From Bacillota bacterium (GTDB taxonomy: Bacteria > Bacillota_I > Bacilli_A > RF39 > UBA660), in contig SVAX01000013.1 of assembly GCA_015059155.1 (NCBI GenBank), forward strand, positions 1 through 34,099: a stretch of DNA of 34,099 nt, given 5' to 3'. Of this stretch, positions 9,272 to 19,375 are shown piece by piece. The position numbers and the translations under genes were made by a program. The notes below the pieces were generated by a model. That model saw only the letters and a list, made by a program, of their open reading frames with translations, was not told the origin of the DNA and did not search any database. Every line of letters starts with the position of its first letter. Positions within the stretch are counted from its first letter, which is position 1.

Positions 9272-10192
9272 ATGAAAAAAATAATATATTTAATAATATT
9301 TAGTATTTTAATTTTTTTTATATTAATTAACTCTTATGAAATCATGGAAAGTATTAGATTCTCTTTTTCACTATGTATAAATAATTTATTCCCTTCTTTA
9401 ATTCCCTTTATGTTGTTATCTAATATATTAATAAAATATAATTTTGTTTATGATATAAGTGATATTTTAAAGAATTTAATGAAAATATTTAAAGTTAATA
9501 AAAACTGTTCATTCGCTTTTATCATGAGTATTTTAAGTGGTTCTCCTAGTAATGCTAAATACTTAAAAGATTTATTTGATAATAATTTAATAAATATTAA
9601 AGATATTCAAAAATGTTTAAATTTTTGTCATTTTACTAATCCTATATTTGTTATAGGTACTATAGGATATACTTTTCTGAATAATAAGAAAATAGGTTTA
9701 ATAATCTTAATTAGTCATTATTTATCTAGTATGATTATAGGGTTATTTAATAAAAAAGATAAAAATATAGATCTAAATGACTTTAAATTAGAAAATAATA
9801 AAAGTAACTTTATATCTATATTAAAAGATTCAATTAATAATACTATTAGTACATTATTTTTAATACTAGGTATTATTACTACTTGTATTATAATTACTTG
9901 TATTATTGATAATATTATTACTATAAATATTAATTATAAATTTATATTCGGTATTATAGAAATGACACAAGGATTAAAATTTTTATCTTTATCTAATCTT
10001 AGTATAGAATTAAAAGCTATTATTTCCTCGTTCTTAATATCTTTTGGAGGCTTTTGTATACATGCTCAAGTCTTTAGTATATTAGATAATAAAAAAATAA
10101 GGTATTACCCTTATTTTAAATCAAGATTAATCCATGGAATATTATCTAGTATTTTAACTAGCTTCATATTCCGTTTCATCTATATAAACTAA
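9272..10192 (+). CDS. YlbJ-like sporulation integral membrane protein (nucleoside-recognition fold)
   Basis: Multi-TM protein with SLCINNLFPSLIPFMLLSNIL and ILSGSPSNAKYLKDL segments typical of YlbJ. Confidence 0.75.
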   Translation: MKKIIYLIIFSILIFFILINSYEIMESIRFSFSLCINNLFPSLIPFMLLSNILIKYNFVYDISDILKNLMKIFKVNKNCSFAFIMSILSGSPSNAKYLKDLFDNNLINIKDIQKCLNFCHFTNPIFVIGTIGYTFLNNKKIGLIILISHYLSSMIIGLFNKKDKNIDLNDFKLENNKSNFISILKDSINNTISTLFLILGIITTCIIITCIIDNIITININYKFIFGIIEMTQGLKFLSLSNLSIELKAIISSFLISFGGFCIHAQVFSILDNKKIRYYPYFKSRLIHGILSSILTSFIFRFIYIN

Positions 10193-10642
10193 ATTAATAC
10201 CAAAATCTATATTTGGATACAATTTAGAAGTTATAGGTATTTTTAAACTCCAAAATGATTTTTCTTCAAATATTTCTGGCACACCAACTTCAACAAATTC
10301 ATCTAATTCATATACAAAATCTCCAAACCTTATTACTCTATCATTTACGGTTAATACAACCAAACTATCAGGATCCCCGTTAGCAAATCCGTAACAAAAC
10401 ATTTCCACATCATAAGGATATTCTTCAGGACATTCTTCATATGGCGTTAAATTATCATAATTTATTTTTGAATTTAAAATATTACTTAAGTTAGCTTGTT
10501 TAATATATAATTCTGTTTTAACAGTTGTGTTTGAATATACATTTTTAATAACTACTACTACATTTATTAAAAGTACTACTATAGCCGCAGTAAGCGCGAA
10601 AGTAGTTATTAATTCTACTAAAGTTAAACCTTTGTTATTCAT
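10154..10642 (-). CDS. Type IV pilin-like / pseudopilin protein
   Basis: MNNKGLTLVELITTFALTAAIVVLL prepilin signal. Confidence 0.8.
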   Translation of the reverse strand: MNNKGLTLVELITTFALTAAIVVLLINVVVVIKNVYSNTTVKTELYIKQANLSNILNSKINYDNLTPYEECPEEYPYDVEMFCYGFANGDPDSLVVLTVNDRVIRFGDFVYELDEFVEVGVPEIFEEKSFWSLKIPITSKLYPNIDFGINLVYIDETEYEAS

Positions 10643-11177
10643 TACTATCACCAAACCTTAATGTCGCATATGTAGAATTATTGAAAGAAGCGACTATTCT
10701 ATATGGTTCATTACCCTCTTCATTTATTTTATTTATAAAACTTTTAAATCCTTCATTATACCCAGTTATATTATCCTTTGGAATTGCATTTTTTGTTATA
10801 AATATTTTATCTATATTAATTGTAGAAAATAAGTATTTACAACGCTGATACATTGTATCAGCACTACTACCCCATAAACTACAATCTGTAATATCAATAT
10901 AATCTTCAGTTTCAAGTTTTTGTTGTATATATTGAATAGATTTATACGTTATTACTTGACCTTCTGAATTTGTAGTATCAACAGAAGTAAGCCATATAAA
11001 ATCTCTTACGTCTTCTAGAGCATACAACCCTTCTACTGTGTTATATATATAAGATTCTTCGTAAGCTTTACTTAATTTTGAAAATTGTACAAATAGAAAA
11101 ATTAAAACTCCTGCTACAAAAGTTGTTACTACTAGGGTCTCCACTAACATAAAACCTCTATTATTATTTTTTTTCAT
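10635..11177 (-). CDS. Type IV pilin-like / pseudopilin protein
   Basis: MKKNNNRGFMLVETLVVTTFVAGVLIFLF prepilin signal. Confidence 0.78.
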   Translation of the reverse strand: MKKNNNRGFMLVETLVVTTFVAGVLIFLFVQFSKLSKAYEESYIYNTVEGLYALEDVRDFIWLTSVDTTNSEGQVITYKSIQYIQQKLETEDYIDITDCSLWGSSADTMYQRCKYLFSTINIDKIFITKNAIPKDNITGYNEGFKSFINKINEEGNEPYRIVASFNNSTYATLRFGDSNE

Positions 11178-11268
11178 AAATATCTTCACCCTATCTTGAA
11201 ATTATTACAATATTATTATATAATAATTTTAGAATAAAATCTAGTCATAATAAAAAGGGTGATAATAT

Positions 11269-12747
11269 ATGTTAAAAAATTTTAATTTTGAAAAAACTCC
11301 TGTTGTAGAATTAGTAAATGAAATACTTGTAGATGCAACAAAGCGTGGTGCGTCAGATATTCACTTTGATCCACAAGAAAATTACTTAAAAGCACGTATA
11401 AGAATAGATGGTGAATTAATTGATTATGCAGAAATACCAATCAATATAGCAAAAAACTTAATTACACGTGTAAAAATTATTTCTGGTATGAATATTACTG
11501 AATCAAGATTACCTCAAGATGGTGCGATTAAAGCTACTTTAGAAGATATTGATTTAGATCTTCGTGTTTCAGCTATACCTACTAATAAAGGAGAAAAAAT
11601 AGTTATTCGTATTTTAGATTATTCATTAAGTTTAGCTGGGCTTGAGAGTTTAGGATTTAATACAGAAAATTATAAAAAAGTATTAAAGATGATAGCTAGT
11701 CCAAATGGTATTATTCTTGTTACTGGAGCTACTGGTAGTGGTAAATCTACAACAGTTTATTCTATATTACAAAGATTAAATAAAGAAAATACTAATATTA
11801 TTTCTGTTGAAGATCCAATAGAAATGGATATTGAAGGAATTAATCAAATACAAACTAATAGTGAGATTGGTTTAGACTTTGCTACAGTACTTAGATCTAT
11901 ATTACGTCAAGACCCTAATATAATAATGATAGGAGAAATTCGTGATACTGAAACTGCTAAAATTGCAGTTAGAGCTTCAATTACTGGACATTTAGTATTA
12001 TCTACAATACATACAAATGACTCATTAAATACAATTGAACGTTTGCTTGATATGGATGTAGAAAGATACTTACTTGCAAGTGCTCTTACTGGGATTATAT
12101 CTCAAAAATTAGCTAGAAAATTATGTCCACATTGTAAAAAATTAAGACCTACTAATGATTATGAAAAAAATATAATAAAAAAAGTTATTGGTAAAGAAAT
12201 AAATGAAATATATACAGCAGTTGGTTGTGATGAATGTAAAAATGGTTATAATGGACGTATTGCTATTCATGAAGTACTTGTTATTGATCAAGATATTAAA
12301 GATGCAATAAGTTCTAATGTAAAAAAAGATAAACTAAGATACTTAGTATATAATAGTGGTGTTATTTCCCTACTTCAAGATGGTGTTACTAAAGTACTTG
12401 AAGGTTTAACTACTTTAGAAGAATTATTAAAAATTATTGAATTAGATGACGATGGTACATTAAATTCTACAGGTTTAAATAATGCTATTGCTGTTGATGA
12501 ATTAACTAAGGAAGAGATAAATATAGATGATATTATGGAAAAATCTAATCCTGTAACGAAAGTACCAGAAGTTGAAGAGGAAACAGACCCTATAATTAAA
12601 GAATTATTCCCTTCCGTAGAAGAAAAAATTGAAACTAAAGTTGATACAATAGAACCTATAAAAGAAATAGAAGAACCTAAAGAAGAGATAAAAACGCCAA
12701 TTAATCCTAAAGATTTATTTGGTTCAAGAAAAAATATATTTAAATAA
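11269..12747 (+). CDS. pilB: GspE/PilB/ComGA family secretion-assembly ATPase with acidic C-terminal tail
   Basis: GATGSGKSTT Walker A, IIMIGEIRDTETA Walker B, ASITGHLVLSTIHTND, CPHC...CDEC zinc motif. Confidence 0.93.
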   Translation: MLKNFNFEKTPVVELVNEILVDATKRGASDIHFDPQENYLKARIRIDGELIDYAEIPINIAKNLITRVKIISGMNITESRLPQDGAIKATLEDIDLDLRVSAIPTNKGEKIVIRILDYSLSLAGLESLGFNTENYKKVLKMIASPNGIILVTGATGSGKSTTVYSILQRLNKENTNIISVEDPIEMDIEGINQIQTNSEIGLDFATVLRSILRQDPNIIMIGEIRDTETAKIAVRASITGHLVLSTIHTNDSLNTIERLLDMDVERYLLASALTGIISQKLARKLCPHCKKLRPTNDYEKNIIKKVIGKEINEIYTAVGCDECKNGYNGRIAIHEVLVIDQDIKDAISSNVKKDKLRYLVYNSGVISLLQDGVTKVLEGLTTLEELLKIIELDDDGTLNSTGLNNAIAVDELTKEEINIDDIMEKSNPVTKVPEVEEETDPIIKELFPSVEEKIETKVDTIEPIKEIEEPKEEIKTPINPKDLFGSRKNIFK

Positions 12748-12768
12748 GTCGAATGGCTTATTTTTTTT
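12742..12768 (+). terminator. Rho-independent terminator after pilB
   Basis: AAATAAG-tcgaatgg-CTTATTT then T-run. Confidence 0.7.
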
Positions 12769-12786
12769 GTAAAAAAAACAATATTT

Positions 12787-13551
12787 TCATATTGTTAATA
12801 AATTTAATATAGTATTTATATCTAGTTTTAATAAAACTATTAAGATAGCTGCTATGGCTAAAAATGGTCCAAAAGGAATTTCATGTGATGAATTCTTTTT
12901 TAATACTATTAAAGATATCGGTAAACCTATAATAGCTGACATAAATACTGAAACCATTGACATTGGAAATCCAAACATTAATCCAAATACAGCAAGTAGT
13001 TTTATATCTCCACCACCCATTGATTCCTTTTTGAATAAAAAATCTCCGAATAGTTTTAGTAATAACATAAATATAAATGATCCTAAAGCATGTAACAGAG
13101 ATATCCCTACTCCATTTATTCCAACAATAAAGAATTTTATTAGTATAATCATAGCAGAAAATACTATTAATACACTATCAGGTATGATCATTGTTTGATA
13201 ATCACTTATTATTATTATTAGTAACATAGAAATGAATACTATAGAAAGTAAACATTCTAATGAAAAACCGTACACGGCATAAGAAAGTGCAAATAAAATT
13301 CCACTAGTAAATTCAAATATAGGATAAAACCATGATATTTTATCTTTACAATTTTTACATTTTCCACCTAATAGTAAAAATGACAAAACTGGAATTAATT
13401 CTAAAGAACCTAACTTATGATTACACTTTGTACAATGAGAAGAGGGATATAGTAACGATTCCCCTTTTGGAACTCTATATCCCACTACATTATAAAACGA
13501 TCCAAATATTGTTCCTAAAACAAAGAATAACAACAATATACTAAAATACAT
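12787..13551 (-). CDS. pilD: Prepilin peptidase (PilD/ComC family)
   Basis: Two CxxC motifs (HCTKCNHK, GGKCKNCK), aspartyl protease SDYQTMIIPD and GGGDIKLL. Confidence 0.93.
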   Translation of the reverse strand: MYFSILLLFFVLGTIFGSFYNVVGYRVPKGESLLYPSSHCTKCNHKLGSLELIPVLSFLLLGGKCKNCKDKISWFYPIFEFTSGILFALSYAVYGFSLECLLSIVFISMLLIIIISDYQTMIIPDSVLIVFSAMIILIKFFIVGINGVGISLLHALGSFIFMLLLKLFGDFLFKKESMGGGDIKLLAVFGLMFGFPMSMVSVFMSAIIGLPISLIVLKKNSSHEIPFGPFLAIAAILIVLLKLDINTILNLLTI

Positions 13552-13555
13552 CTAA

Positions 13556-15316
13556 TCACCCTAAATTCTGAACTTGTGTATACATATTAAACATTGGTAT
13601 TATTACCGCAAGTAATATCGCACCTACTGAGAAAGTTAAGAAAATTATCAAGAAAGGTTCTACTAATGCTTTTATTCTAGATACAGTATTCTTATGTAAA
13701 CTTTGATAGTAAGTAGAAACTCTTGCCATCATCTCTGCTAATTGACCTGTTTTTTCTCCAGTAACTATCATTTCATAAGCAGGCACTGGAAAAGCCCATT
13801 GATCTTTAAAAGCAGTTGATATCTTTTCTCCTTTAGCTAAGTTTGCCACTGTATCTAATATCATCATCTTATATATTTCATTATTTGTAACCCTATTCAA
13901 AATATCCATACTATCTGTTATATAAACATTATGAGTTAATAGCGAAGCAAAAGTTTTAGAAAACATTGTAACTTCATTATAAATTATAACATCTTTAATA
14001 ACTGGTATATGCATAAAAATCCATTGCATACCTGTTCTAATAACCTTAACATTTTTATATAAATAAACTATTAATAATATTGCAAGAATCAAGCCTAAAA
14101 TTAACCATAAAATATTTTTTTCTAAGAAATGACTTATATTTATTACGATTAAAGTAAATTGTGGGATTGATGATGAATCCATAGAATTGTATATATCTAC
14201 AAATTTTGGAACAACATACATCATTACAAATGTAACTACTGCTAAAGTGAATACAAATACTATAGAAGGATAAGTAAGAGCACTTATCATCTCTTTTCTA
14301 GCTGCTTCTGTTTCAGTATAATAATTGACCATATCGTCTAGTGCTTCAGGTAATTCTCCAGTAAGCTCTGAAGCCTTAATCATATTAATTAACAATTTTG
14401 GAAAAGCAGGTCCTCTTTTTTCTAAAGCTGCTGAAAAACTTTCTCCAACTGTTAAGTCATATGTAACATCTCTTAAAATATTTTTATATGCTTTCTTTTG
14501 TACTTGTCTAATCAAAATATTTAATGAATCAACTAATGTTATTCCTGATTTAAGATATGTGGAAAGTTGTGTTAATAAAAATATTAAATCTTTATTCTTA
14601 ATTTTAGTTCTATTACCACCCATTTTACCATACATGAATTGAATCCATTTACTAGTTCTAATACTATATACTGCTAAACCTTCTCCAAGTAAAAATGATT
14701 GAACATCTAATTTAGAAAAAGCATCAAAATATCCTTTAATCTTTTTACCTTTTTCATTTATTGCTATATATTCCCAAGTAATTCTTTTACCTTTATTTTC
14801 TTCATCTTCTCCATCAGCAGAAAAGTCAACAAGCATAGTATTAGTATCAAATGCTTTTTTATTTTTTGCTTGTTTAACTAAAGATAAATTATCAATTTTC
14901 TTCTTTATACTTAAAGGAAGCGAAACAATAGCTGTTAAAACTAAATTTATATAGTATCCTAAATTCTTCTTTTCTAATTTAATATTTTCGTTTTTATAAC
15001 TAGATGTGTCTATCTTTTCTTCTTGATTTTTGTTATGTTTTTCTTCTTTCTTTTTTTCTTTTTCTAATATTTTTTGACTCTCTTTTCTTAATTTTTCTAC
15101 GTCAACTTCTCTATGCTTTAGTATTAATTTACTAATAATAATAGCTATAAACATAATTGGCCATAACAATCCATACCAAACATATTTAATAAATCTATAT
15201 ACACATAAACTTAATTTTACAAAAATCCATACAAATCCAGTAGCAATATCAGCAATAAAATTCGATATCCCACTAAATATATTTTTTAATAGTTTTCTAA
15301 AATTCAAAAGAAACAC
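13556..15316 (-). CDS. pilC: PilC/GspF inner-membrane platform protein with long N-terminal extension
   Basis: LLTQLSTYLKSGITLVDSL, IKASELTGELPEAL, VTGEKTGQLAEMM, three TM segments. Confidence 0.92.
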   Translation of the reverse strand: MFLLNFRKLLKNIFSGISNFIADIATGFVWIFVKLSLCVYRFIKYVWYGLLWPIMFIAIIISKLILKHREVDVEKLRKESQKILEKEKKKEEKHNKNQEEKIDTSSYKNENIKLEKKNLGYYINLVLTAIVSLPLSIKKKIDNLSLVKQAKNKKAFDTNTMLVDFSADGEDEENKGKRITWEYIAINEKGKKIKGYFDAFSKLDVQSFLLGEGLAVYSIRTSKWIQFMYGKMGGNRTKIKNKDLIFLLTQLSTYLKSGITLVDSLNILIRQVQKKAYKNILRDVTYDLTVGESFSAALEKRGPAFPKLLINMIKASELTGELPEALDDMVNYYTETEAARKEMISALTYPSIVFVFTLAVVTFVMMYVVPKFVDIYNSMDSSSIPQFTLIVINISHFLEKNILWLILGLILAILLIVYLYKNVKVIRTGMQWIFMHIPVIKDVIIYNEVTMFSKTFASLLTHNVYITDSMDILNRVTNNEIYKMMILDTVANLAKGEKISTAFKDQWAFPVPAYEMIVTGEKTGQLAEMMARVSTYYQSLHKNTVSRIKALVEPFLIIFLTFSVGAILLAVIIPMFNMYTQVQNLG

Positions 15317-15427
15317 CTGCCATTCTTTTTACTCTTATACGTATTAATTATATCATATTTCTCTAAAATATAAAACTTTTTTTTACAATTTCATATAATA
15401 TTTTAGAAAAATATATAGGAGGAAATT

Positions 15428-15805
15428 ATGAATTACTATAATCCCTACTTTTATACAATGCCAACTACATTATCTACACCTAAAACTGGTTTTCTTTCAA
15501 GAATATTTGGTACAAGTGGTGTTACATTAAGTGGAATATTAAATGGTACACAAAGAGCACTAAATTTTGCCAATCAAGCAATACCATTTGTTAAACAAGT
15601 AAGACCAATGATTGGAAATGCTAAAACAATGTTTAAAGTTATGAATGAATTTAAAAGAGCTGAAAAACCTAAAGAGATTAAAAATGTAAACAACATGTCT
15701 ATTAATACTAATAACAACAAAAATATAAATATAATTGAAAATAATAATGAGATTAATCAAAATAATTATACTACTACTGAAAATGGGCCAACATTTTTCA
15801 TGTAA
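15428..15805 (+). CDS. YqfQ/VrrA-like protein
   Basis: GFLSRIFGTSG...LNGTQRALNFANQAIPFVKQVRPMIGNAKTMFKVM resembles the YqfQ core; AGGAGGAAATT RBS. Confidence 0.6.
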   Translation: MNYYNPYFYTMPTTLSTPKTGFLSRIFGTSGVTLSGILNGTQRALNFANQAIPFVKQVRPMIGNAKTMFKVMNEFKRAEKPKEIKNVNNMSINTNNNKNINIIENNNEINQNNYTTTENGPTFFM

Positions 15806-15836
15806 AAAAGTTTAATACTAAAATTAAACTTTTTTA
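15804..15836. terminator. Bidirectional terminator
   Basis: AAAAAAGTTTAA-tactaaaa-TTAAACTTTTTT. Confidence 0.8.
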
Positions 15837-15842
15837 TTATAA

Positions 15843-16436
15843 TTATTTTATTTTAATAGAAATAGCTACTCCATCACCTAATTCATAAAATGTTGTTTTA
15901 TAATTAGGATTATCTTTTAAATAATCTATATATTTTCTTATCTTTCTTACTAATTGTTTAGTATTTCTATTATTAGTTTTACTTTCATCTTCTACTAATC
16001 CATGAAAAGATAAATTATCACTAACAATAACTCCACCATCTTTTAAATTTTTTTCAAACTTTTCAAAAAATTTAATATATTGACTTTTTGCAGCATCGAT
16101 AAATATTAAATCATATTTATCATTTATTCCTATATTTAATATTAAAGCATCTTCATTAATAATATTTATTCTATCTTGTAAATTAAATTTTTTTATATTG
16201 TTAACTGCTATATCATATCTTTCTTTATCTCTTTCAATAGTAGTTACTTTAACATCACTATCTACTAAAGCCATTTTAATTGCAGAATATCCTATCGCAC
16301 TTCCAATTTCTAATATATTTTTTATATTATTTTCTTTAATATATTTACATAAAAATTCTATTCCATCTTTTTGCATTATAGGAATATTATTATTAAATGC
16401 ATAACTTTCTAAATCTTCTATTCGTATATGTACCAT
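15843..16436 (-). CDS. Class I SAM-dependent O-methyltransferase family (YrrM/TrmR-like)
   Basis: ILEIGSAIGYSAI, YDLIFIDAAKSQY, GGVIVSDNLSFHG; next to mltG as is common in Firmicutes. Confidence 0.85.
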   Translation of the reverse strand: MVHIRIEDLESYAFNNNIPIMQKDGIEFLCKYIKENNIKNILEIGSAIGYSAIKMALVDSDVKVTTIERDKERYDIAVNNIKKFNLQDRINIINEDALILNIGINDKYDLIFIDAAKSQYIKFFEKFEKNLKDGGVIVSDNLSFHGLVEDESKTNNRNTKQLVRKIRKYIDYLKDNPNYKTTFYELGDGVAISIKIK

Positions 16437-17500
16437 AATCCAGCCTCTATTAAATCATCTCTAGTAGATAAATGTTCATTATAAGTTTTAGAAAAATAAG
16501 TTTTTCCATTTATGTCAGAAACAAAATAATAATAATCATGATTTTCTGGATAAAGAACTGCTTCTATTGATTTTATACTAGGATTACAAATAGAACCTAT
16601 TGGTAACTTTCCAGCTAAATGATAACTACGCGTATTATAATTATTAGCATCATTTATTTCATATTGATATAAATCTCTATCACTTAACTCTATTTTAGCT
16701 GCATAATAAGTAGTAACATCACTACCTAAAGGTTCATTACTATTTAATCTATTATAGAAAACTCCAGCTATACCAGCTCTATCATCACTATTAGCTCCTT
16801 CTAATTCTACAATACTAGCTAAAGTAAGTATTTCATGAATAGAATAATTACTACTTAATAAATCAGTTTTATAAGTAGATAATTTTTTATCCATCTCATC
16901 TAACATAGTTTTAAATATTTCCTCAATAGTTACATCTTTATTTTTAAACTCATATGTATTTGGATATAAATATCCTTCTAATGAGTAATAAATATTAGTA
17001 TTAAGTATTTCTTTATCTATAAACCAATATTCATCTATAAGCTTATTTAAATACTCAGTATTTTTTAATAAATTATATACATCATCTTCACTATTATTTG
17101 TATATTCTGAGATAGTATTAGCTATCCATCTCATATGCTTTCCTTCTTTGAATGTTATAACTATAGCATCCGGATTATAAGTATTTCCTTTAGAAAAAAC
17201 TTCTACTATTTCACTAACACTCATATTTTTATTTAATTTGTATGTTCCTGCTTCTATGTTATTTACTTTATTAAATTTTATATAAAGTTTAAAAGTTAAT
17301 TCATTTCTAATTAAGCCTTCATCTTTTAATTTAGAAATGACACTATAATATGTACTTCCACTATCTACCATAAATTCTACTTCTTTAGAATCACTACTAA
17401 CTGCTCTTAAATTTAAATTATAAAATATACAACAAGCTAATATTAAAAGTGCGACTACACCTAATATACAGCTTATTATTTTAAATATAATTTTTTTCAT
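16418..17500 (-). CDS. mltG: Endolytic transglycosylase MltG
   Basis: LEGYLYPNTYEF, ILTLASIVELEGA, AGVFYNRL, LPIGSICNPSIKSIEAVLYP. Confidence 0.93.
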   Translation of the reverse strand: MKKIIFKIISCILGVVALLILACCIFYNLNLRAVSSDSKEVEFMVDSGSTYYSVISKLKDEGLIRNELTFKLYIKFNKVNNIEAGTYKLNKNMSVSEIVEVFSKGNTYNPDAIVITFKEGKHMRWIANTISEYTNNSEDDVYNLLKNTEYLNKLIDEYWFIDKEILNTNIYYSLEGYLYPNTYEFKNKDVTIEEIFKTMLDEMDKKLSTYKTDLLSSNYSIHEILTLASIVELEGANSDDRAGIAGVFYNRLNSNEPLGSDVTTYYAAKIELSDRDLYQYEINDANNYNTRSYHLAGKLPIGSICNPSIKSIEAVLYPENHDYYYFVSDINGKTYFSKTYNEHLSTRDDLIEAGLWYIYE

Positions 17501-17516
17501 AAAAGAAAAGAGTAAA

Positions 17517-17801
17517 TTACTCTTCTGTATTTTTTGCAGTTTCGTTTTGTAACTCTTCTAGAATAGTTTCAATAATTTTCCATTCTTTTTCAGTTTCAAT
17601 TGGAAGTAATTTAGTTTCATCTTGATCTGGATTATAGATTGAAGCATATACTTTAGTATTTCCTTCTTCATCTATTGTATTATCAGTATAAACTATATAA
17701 TTTTTCTTTGTTTCATCTGATTCAAATGTAAATAAAACTTCACATTCTATTTCTTGTCCTTCATCATTAATTACTTTAAAAGTCATTGTTTCTTCTTTCA
17801 T
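17517..17801 (-). CDS. DUF1292 family protein (YrzB-like)
   Basis: EIECEVLFTFESDETKKNYIVYTDNT; position between mltG and ruvX. Confidence 0.87.
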   Translation of the reverse strand: MKEETMTFKVINDEGQEIECEVLFTFESDETKKNYIVYTDNTIDEEGNTKVYASIYNPDQDETKLLPIETEKEWKIIETILEELQNETAKNTEE

Positions 17802-18226
17802 AATTTTCCTCCTTTTTCTATATCTAAATATGTCTGAAGAATAATATTAGCTGCTAAACTATCTATTTTTTTCTTTCTTTTTTTTCTAGACATATCAGCT
17901 TCTAACATATAATTAGTAGCTTGTACTGTCGTAAGTCTTTCGTCTTGTAAAACTACCTCAATATTAAATATATCAATTAGTTTTTTTTGAAAATTAATAG
18001 TAGTTTCGCATCTTTCTCCTATTGTATTATTCATGTTTTTAGGAAACCCTAAAACAATTTTTGAAATTTCATATTCATCTATAAGATTTTTTAATTCTGG
18101 AATTATAGCGTCATAATCACCATCATTAAATCTAATTGTTTTAAGAGAGCTTGCAATAGTCTTAGTAGTATCACTTATAGAAATACCAAGAGTACGTGTT
18201 CCAAGATCTAAACCTAAATATCTCAT
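17798..18226 (-). CDS. ruvX: Holliday junction resolvase-like RuvX/YqgF
   Basis: GLDLGTRTLGISISD, VLGFPKNMN, QDERLTT. Confidence 0.93.
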   Translation of the reverse strand: MRYLGLDLGTRTLGISISDTTKTIASSLKTIRFNDGDYDAIIPELKNLIDEYEISKIVLGFPKNMNNTIGERCETTINFQKKLIDIFNIEVVLQDERLTTVQATNYMLEADMSRKKRKKKIDSLAANIILQTYLDIEKGGKL

Positions 18227-18468
18227 TCTTTAGTTAAAAATTCTTCTACAAGCATTTCAAGTATTTTAGTTCTATCAAATAAAGTTATTTTATTTCTTGC
18301 TTCTTTATGACTAGAAATATAACCTGGATCACCACTCATTAAATAACCAACTATTTGATTTGTTGGATTATATCCTCTTTCTTCAAGTATTTCAGCTACT
18401 TCTTTTACTACACTAGATACATATTCATTTTGAAATTCATTAGAATCATATATTTTTGTATCGTTCAT
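18223..18468 (-). CDS. ireB: IreB family regulatory phosphoprotein (DUF965)
   Basis: EILEERGYNPTNQIVGYLMSGDPGYISSHKEARN. Confidence 0.93.
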   Translation of the reverse strand: MNDTKIYDSNEFQNEYVSSVVKEVAEILEERGYNPTNQIVGYLMSGDPGYISSHKEARNKITLFDRTKILEMLVEEFLTKE

Positions 18469-18528
18469 ACTATCACACTCTTTCTATGAATACAATATTA
18501 TTTTAACATGTTTTAAAAATTTTGTAAA

Positions 18529-18554
18529 CAAAAAGATAAGAAAAATCTTATCTT
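18529..18554 (-). terminator. Rho-independent terminator
   Basis: AAGATAAG-aaaaat-CTTATCTT at 3' end of 18548 gene. Confidence 0.7.
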
Positions 18555-19372
18555 CCATAATGAGTATGATCTTCTATTGGCCTATTTGAAGCAATTTCAT
18601 TCAATCTTTCTAAATATTCAAAATATCTAGATTCTTCTTCTGAATTAGGAGGAAAAACAGGTTCCTCATATTCTTCTTCTATCTCTTCATTTAAATCTTC
18701 TGTTTTTTTATTATTTAATTTTCTTTTATAGTTACAATAAAATACGCAAAAATCTCTAAATCCTTTATAATTAAATTTTAATTCTTTAGTTTCTTTGTCA
18801 AATTTATAAAATAAATTTATAAAAATTTCAAAAAGCGCGATATATATATATTTTGATTTTTTATCATCACTAAATTGATTAATATATATAGCTATGTCAT
18901 TTGCATTAACATTTTGTTTTGGGTTACCTGAAATATATCTTTGTAATTCAATTAAAAATTTATGATTTCCAGCTAAAACTTCAAAACCTGAAAAAAAACT
19001 AGTTATATCATTATAATTTCCTATAATTGATTCATATGAAAAATTTGAATGACAATTTTGTTTTCTATATTCAAAATATTTTTTTATATCATCTGATAAT
19101 TTTTTTAAATTGTCTATAGTTACCTTATCACGAGCATATAATACTGGAATAAATCTTTTATCTTTATTTCCATACGAAATACAAATAGGTTTGTTCATAT
19201 CATTATCACTTATCAAACCTTTTGATTTTAAATATTCTTTTAATTCCATTTCATTATTAGTTTGCATAGTCATATTATCAATATATTTTAAACTTAATAA
19301 TTCTTTTTTATCTAAATTTAATTTAGACAAATCAATCTTAAAATTATCTTCTAAGGTTAAATAATAATTCAT
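18548..19372 (-). CDS. Hypothetical protein
   Basis: Intact 274-aa ORF downstream of trmD. Confidence 0.6.
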   Translation of the reverse strand: MNYYLTLEDNFKIDLSKLNLDKKELLSLKYIDNMTMQTNNEMELKEYLKSKGLISDNDMNKPICISYGNKDKRFIPVLYARDKVTIDNLKKLSDDIKKYFEYRKQNCHSNFSYESIIGNYNDITSFFSGFEVLAGNHKFLIELQRYISGNPKQNVNANDIAIYINQFSDDKKSKYIYIALFEIFINLFYKFDKETKELKFNYKGFRDFCVFYCNYKRKLNNKKTEDLNEEIEEEYEEPVFPPNSEEESRYFEYLERLNEIASNRPIEDHTHYGR

Positions 19373-19375
19373 ATT

